Shown here: piece after piece, positions 60,269-64,000 of the stretch
Numbering within the stretch: position 1 is the stretch's first letter
Layout: each line of letters begins with the position of its first letter
From: Thermofilum uzonense
Lineage (GTDB): Archaea; Thermoproteota; Thermoprotei; Thermofilales; Thermofilaceae
Reading direction: 5' to 3'
Assembly: GCF_000993805.1 (NCBI RefSeq)
Contig: NZ_CP009961.1
Location: 1,388,453 to 1,452,452, forward strand
Length of the DNA stretch: 64,000 bases
The notes under the pieces: model-generated
The model's input: the letters and a program-made list of their open reading frames with translations, nothing else
Database searches by the model: none
Told to the model about the DNA's origin: nothing
Program-made: the position numbers and the translations under genes

Positions 60269-60696
60269 GTTCACAGTAGCTGACACATGCTTCCTCATAG
60301 ACTGGTTCAGGTACAGGAAAATGGACTCTATTTTCAGGCTTTTTAAGGTAATTTTTGTCCCTGAGAACGTCCTGAATGAGATAGAATCTGAGAGGACTAC
60401 TTCATGGATATCGGAGGGGCTTAGAAGGGACTGCCTGGCCCTCTATACCCCTCTTGATGAGACTGGTGAGGTGAGGGAGCTTGTTGAGAAGAGCTACTTC
60501 CTTCATCTCAGCTATTGAATATACGGGCAATATCAACGTGCCGGAAACGGGTTTATACAATTTTTATACAATTCTATTCTCAGGAAATCATGGTCGTGTG
60601 TCAGGAGGATCCTTCCCTTCCTTTCGGGTTCTGAGCTACATATGTCTTAAAGACTATGTAGCTCTTGGTCTTCATCAGGCCTTGTCTCCCTCTTGA
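60258..60696 (+). pseudogene. decayed PIN-domain (VapC-like) toxin
   Basis: The frame from 60258 has VADTCFLIDWFRYR (first PIN Asp), then VPENVLNEIES (conserved Glu), before stopping at 60518. A second frame (60481-60696) carries on with SAIEYTGNINVPETG, suggesting one frameshift near 60500 and later decay. The acidic C-terminal residues of an active PIN RNase are not recognisable. From 60697 to 60985 I see no gene. Confidence 0.55.
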
Positions 60697-60985
60697 GTTC
60701 ATCGAGGGCTCAGCATCTTCCTACAACCCCGTCAGGGTGAACTCGCTCCAAGCCCTCATAAGCTTCAAAGAGCTTGGAGAAAGCTCCTCTATCTGAATTC
60801 ACTTTCACTCCCTTCGGGGGATTTAACATCCCACGTCTGGAGCACTCTTCAGAAGTAAAAGTTGCTACTCATGTTTATTTATCTATCTTTTTTAAACTGC
60901 TGACTACGGCAGTGTAAGCATGCTCTTAATTTAGAGTTGAGCATATAGTATCTTTTATAACGGGAGTTATTATGTTTATGGCATT

Positions 60986-61090
60986 ATGAAGAGCATATGG
61001 AGTGAGTTTGTTGTGAGCATTGTGAAGAAGCTTGAGCGTGCTAACTGGTTGGTGGGGAGGGTTAAGGAGCTTGAAGATAGGATTGGATAA
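60986..61090 (+). CDS. 34-residue helical ORF
   Basis: ATG at 60986, preceded by TTTTATAAC-type AT-rich DNA about 30 bp upstream. Encodes a single amphipathic helix (EFVVSIVKKLERANWLVGRV). It may be the N-terminal stump of a lost gene; weakly supported. Confidence 0.25.
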   Translation: MKSIWSEFVVSIVKKLERANWLVGRVKELEDRIG

Positions 61091-61191
61091 AGGAGGTTCC
61101 GGTAACAGTAAGGTACAAGGGGGGCTGCCAAGAACATCAAAAAAGCAGCCTCTCTCACATGAGGCAGAAATTATCGGTACAATACTGAAAA

Positions 61192-61422
61192 ATGGTTGTG
61201 GAGGAGAGACCTCTACTTTATCTAGGCCTTCCAGGGACGATATTCATCATTATAGCAATAGCGCTGGGAACACACATCTTACTATTATTTAATGCAACAA
61301 GATACTCTAGCCTTCCTATAGCCATCCTAGCTCTTGGGGCAGGCTTGGTGGGGATGATCCTGATAACCACAGCACTCATGCTATACGGTCTCAACAGGGT
61401 TATAAGAAGAATAGAGAGCTGA
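61192..61422 (+). pseudogene. C-terminal membrane segment of a GT2 (DPM1-like) glycosyltransferase
   Basis: 76 residues: RPLLYLGLPGTIFIIIAIALGTHILLLFNATRYSSLPIAILALG and a second hydrophobic helix. This two-helix tail, with 'RPL-x2-G-x-PG' and 'NxTRY', is typical of the C-terminus of archaeal dolichyl-phosphate sugar synthases; the catalytic GT-A part is missing. Might be kept as a small membrane protein, but remnant is likelier. The gap 61423-61749 shows no gene. Confidence 0.6.
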
Positions 61423-61749
61423 GAGCTTGAAACATTTTGTGGCAAAGCAGGCTAAAAAGTGTACGAGAACTTTTCCAAGAAGATCACAAGATTGACGATT
61501 CGGTCGGGATCCTATAACCGGCTATCATGGTTTTGAGGATTTTCATTATGGGGTAATGCAAAATCCTGCTGTTTTATTATAAAAATTACAAGGTTACCTT
61601 GATGTTTTTATGCTTTGATTAATCAGGTGAGGGTGGAAAGGCTTAGACGAGTGGGGTCAGCACTCAAGATCTCGGTCATCCCATTAGGGGTCTTGGCCTG
61701 CCTGGGTCATCATCTCCCTTTTATAGTGGGACGGGGTAGGCCTAAAAAC

Positions 61750-62148
61750 TTAGCTTCTTACACGCATTATCTTGTATCTTCCCATTACCTCCCATACTTC
61801 TACTTCTGCTCCTTCTGTTATCTTGCTCCTTATCTCCTCCTCGGTGGGCATAGGTACTTCTATTGTGGAGTAGTCGTCTAGGCTCATCAGCATCAGGGAG
61901 TCGCCTGTAACCGAGACTACCTGTGCGTTGAACTTCCTGATAATGGGGACGTCTACCCGGGCATCCGTGGGAACCACTATGCTCCTCTTGGCGCCGTCGA
62001 AGAACCCGATTCCAACTATTCTAGCTTTAGCCGAGCCGTGTTTCCCAGTCTTGCTCTTCTCAACCTCTACGACTCTGCATGGCTCGCCGTCGATTACTAC
62101 GAAGGAGCCGACCTTGATATTCCCCGCTTCTTCTGGACGTGTACTCAT
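61750..62148 (-). CDS. eif5a: translation factor aIF5A
   Basis: 132 residues. The hypusination loop [15 protein letters not shown] places the modified Lys in GKHG (about residue 36). The C-terminal OB-fold covers about 70-132. Hypusinated IF5A relieves ribosome stalling, e.g. at proline runs. The modifying enzyme deoxyhypusine synthase is at 41481-42461. Starts ATG; divergent AT-rich gap to SerRS is only about 50 bp, so the two may share a transcript. Confidence 0.95.
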   Translation of the reverse strand: MSTRPEEAGNIKVGSFVVIDGEPCRVVEVEKSKTGKHGSAKARIVGIGFFDGAKRSIVVPTDARVDVPIIRKFNAQVVSVTGDSLMLMSLDDYSTIEVPMPTEEEIRSKITEGAEVEVWEVMGRYKIMRVRS

Positions 62149-62195
62149 ATTTGCTCTTGCTCTCTTCGACTTCGATACTTAAAAATTTAACCGGT

Positions 62196-63554
62196 TTATT
62201 CGAGGACGAAGACCTGGAGCTTTGGCTCGACAGGCTCAAGATACTTTCTAAGCGCCCTTGGGACGCGGATCACGCCGTCTGGAGTCTGGTAGTTCTCGAC
62301 TATGGCTGTTATTGTGCGCTGTATGGCGAGGGCTGTGCTGTTCAGCGTGTGGACGAACCCCTTGCTCGGCGCGCCTCTAGCCTCGGCGTACCTAATATTG
62401 AGGCGGTAGCTCTGCCAGTCCGTGCAGTTGCTGCAGGAGACCATCTCGCGATACTTTCCCTGGGCCGGCATCCAGGCCTCTAGATCGTACTTCTTAGCGG
62501 CGACAACCCCTAGGTCTCCAGAGGCTATGTTTACTACCCTGTATGGGATGCCTAGGCCCTGCCAGAGCTCCTCTGCGTTCCTTATGAGTCTTTCATGCCA
62601 CTCCCATGACTCGTCCGGGTGAGAGAACACGAACTGTTCCACCTTGTTGAAGTGGTGTACACGGAAAATCCCCTTCATGTCCTTCCCGTGTGCGCCCGCC
62701 TCCTTCCTGAAGGAGGGGCTTATACCCGCGTACAGGAGCGGGAGGTCCTTCTCAGGGATCACGTCGTTCACATGTAGGGCGGCTATAGGGTGTTCAGCTG
62801 TGCCTATCAGGTAAAGCTCTTCACCCTCGATCTTATACACCATGTCCCTGAAGTCATCGAAGCTTATAACGCCCTCGAGGACTTCTCTCCTAAGCATGAG
62901 GGGCGGCTGGAGAATAGTAAACCCTTTCTTGGCGAGGCTCTCAAGGGCGTACATCGTCAGCGCGAGGTCAAGCCACACGAGGTCGTTGAAGGTGTAGTAG
63001 AAGCGCGAGCCAGCGACCTCAGCCGCCTTCTCGGTCCCCGTTAGCCTCTTCCCCTCGAGGAAGTCCGCGTGTCCAACGGGCCTCCAGTCAACAACCTCGT
63101 AGTCCACCTTGAACCCCTTCCTCTCCGTCTCAGCAAGGAAGGCGTCGAGGAACTCTCTGGGGACCCTCGGCCTACCCCAGTACCTGACGGGGGCGTTGTG
63201 GCTGTCGTCAGGACCTATGGGCACGCTTTCATGGATTACGTTCGGGATCTTTCGGAGGATGTTTTCCCTTTCTTTCTCGAGGTTTGCAAGCTCCTGCTCT
63301 ATGGCCTGTATTTTTTCGCGGAGGCTCCTGGCCTGTGATACAGTTTTTTCCCTTTCGCCGGGAGGCAGCCTACTTATCTGCTCGGATATCTTATTCAACT
63401 CATGCCTTGCGTCATCGTACTCTCTTTTCTTTGCCCGCCACAACTCGTCCAGGCGAATGGCCTCGTCTACAAGGGATGTGTCCATGAACCTTGCCTTGAG
63501 GTTCCATCTTAGCTTTTCAGGGTTGTTTCGCAGATAGTATAGGATGCTCCACAT
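62196..63554 (-). CDS. serS: seryl-tRNA synthetase
   Basis: 452 residues from the ATG at 63554, where the family N-terminus (MWSILYYLRNNPEKLRWNLKARF) begins; upstream ATG codons exist to 63614. The long antiparallel coiled-coil arm (about 30-105) binds the long variable arm of tRNA-Ser (two such tRNAs at 35383 and 37738). Class II motifs: motif 2 FRKEAGAHGKDMKGIFRVHHFNKVEQF, motif 3 near NSTALAIQRTITAIVENYQTPDGVIRVPRALRKYL. Confidence 0.93.
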   Translation of the reverse strand: MWSILYYLRNNPEKLRWNLKARFMDTSLVDEAIRLDELWRAKKREYDDARHELNKISEQISRLPPGEREKTVSQARSLREKIQAIEQELANLEKERENILRKIPNVIHESVPIGPDDSHNAPVRYWGRPRVPREFLDAFLAETERKGFKVDYEVVDWRPVGHADFLEGKRLTGTEKAAEVAGSRFYYTFNDLVWLDLALTMYALESLAKKGFTILQPPLMLRREVLEGVISFDDFRDMVYKIEGEELYLIGTAEHPIAALHVNDVIPEKDLPLLYAGISPSFRKEAGAHGKDMKGIFRVHHFNKVEQFVFSHPDESWEWHERLIRNAEELWQGLGIPYRVVNIASGDLGVVAAKKYDLEAWMPAQGKYREMVSCSNCTDWQSYRLNIRYAEARGAPSKGFVHTLNSTALAIQRTITAIVENYQTPDGVIRVPRALRKYLEPVEPKLQVFVLE

Positions 63555-63654
63555 AATGGCTCTACCGGGCTTGATGTTATATTCTCGCATGTAATAAATT
63601 CTTTTATTCAACATAAAAACAAAATACTTGGAGTGCCAACTCTTTCATGGTAAC

Positions 63655-64000
63655 ATGACGAGTGTCGGAGAGCTTAGCGAGATGATGAGAAGCTACACGC
63701 GGAAGTTCAGCGAATACGTTGCCAGGAAAGACTATGACTCGGCTATACAGCTGGGTCTCCAGGTTCTAGAGAAGCTTCTCAAGATTGCTAGCGAGGAGAT
63801 AATTGCAAACATCTCCGACCCGAGTGTCGCAAAGATAGGTCAGGAGATACTGAAGAACTACGAGAGTACTCTTTCATACGTGTCCGGGGTCATGAACGGC
63901 CTGAAGTACGTGTCTCCCATATACGCGCTGGGTGAAAAGGAGCAGCTGGTAGGACTTGTAGCGAGCTCGGTCTCAGAGCTATTCAACTTTATAATGGGCG
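63655..64000 (+). CDS. unidentified helical protein, 3' end outside window
   Basis: An open frame from ATG 63655 to the window edge (115 codons, not closed). Sequence is soluble and helical (TSVGELSEMMRSYTRKFSEYVARKDYDSAIQLGLQVLEKLL), like a helical-repeat or HEPN-like protein. It is divergent from SerRS with ~100 bp between. No family recognised. Confidence 0.6.
   Translation, partial: MTSVGELSEMMRSYTRKFSEYVARKDYDSAIQLGLQVLEKLLKIASEEIIANISDPSVAKIGQEILKNYESTLSYVSGVMNGLKYVSPIYALGEKEQLVGLVASSVSELFNFIMG

Noticed and set aside
1-64000. CRISPR arrays, insertion sequences and transposase genes
   Set aside because: No regularly spaced direct repeats and no transposase or integrase motifs were seen on either strand; the remnant between tRNA genes has no recombinase beside it.

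Overview
The window comes from a hyperthermophilic crenarchaeote, most likely of the Thermofilum group (Thermoproteales/Thermofilales). The evidence is archaeal informational genes throughout (uL22-uS3-uL29-Rpp29-uS17-uL14, eS26, uL16/L10e, eL37, Rpo7, Spt4, LSm, Orc1/Cdc6, GPN GTPase, deoxyhypusine synthase and aIF5A), a 7S SRP RNA, an archaeal RNase P RNA, TATA-box promoters close to leaderless starts, and six tRNA genes that all contain introns, several at non-canonical positions. The taxon is an inference; no 16S rRNA gene is present.

Region 1 (1-14870) is a GC-rich cell-surface cluster on the + strand. It starts with the end of a TadC/ArlJ-like membrane platform protein. Next come pilin-like small membrane proteins, three large secreted glycoproteins (one with InlB-B-type repeats) and a ladder of five short single-TM proteins. 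It ends with a VirB2/TrbC-like two-helix pilin, a polytopic membrane protein and a 1403-residue protein with N-terminal TM helices, a large ectodomain and a ~750-residue helical cytoplasmic tail. The last three genes look like a conjugation-type (Ced/Ted-like) pilus module embedded in a type IV pilus-like locus. This is the best candidate here for an undescribed system. A decayed copy of the 1403-residue protein's C-terminus lies between two tRNA genes at 30.2-30.4 kb.

Region 2 (14859-30370) holds a secreted HExxH metalloprotease, small regulators, an ArsR-HTH protein fused to what looks like a degenerate class III ribonucleotide reductase (NrdD) fold, then translation and RNA-modification genes (TrmY, eS26, uL16, TrmJ), a DUF2070 membrane protein, an agmatinase-DUF211 pair and leucyl-tRNA synthetase, whose start codon is non-canonical.

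Region 3 (30401-46108) is core housekeeping: six ribosomal/RNase P protein genes, TrpRS, tRNAs Pro/Lys/Glu/Ser/Ser, Orc1/Cdc6 with a possible origin, GPN GTPase, LSm-eL37, an orphan C5-DNA methyltransferase, tandem RNase P RNA and SRP RNA genes, Rpo7-Spt4-deoxyhypusine synthase, a polyprenyl-phosphate GlcNAc-1-P transferase, PPAT, a DUF364 protein and a radical-SAM protein with an apparent N-terminal frameshift.

Region 4 (46.1-61.6 kb) is a glycan-surface island full of gene decay: nucleotidyltransferase and glycosyltransferase remnants, three intact glycosyltransferases, a frameshifted flippase, a phosphomevalonate dehydratase (AcnX) pair whose large subunit has lost its N-terminus, a MNT-type module, a decayed antitoxin/PIN pair and a compact NodB-deacetylase/ATP-grasp/HAD cassette whose AT-richer composition suggests horizontal acquisition. 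Region 5 (61.7-64 kb) returns to core genes: aIF5A (substrate of the deoxyhypusine synthase at 41.5 kb), SerRS and the start of an unidentified gene.
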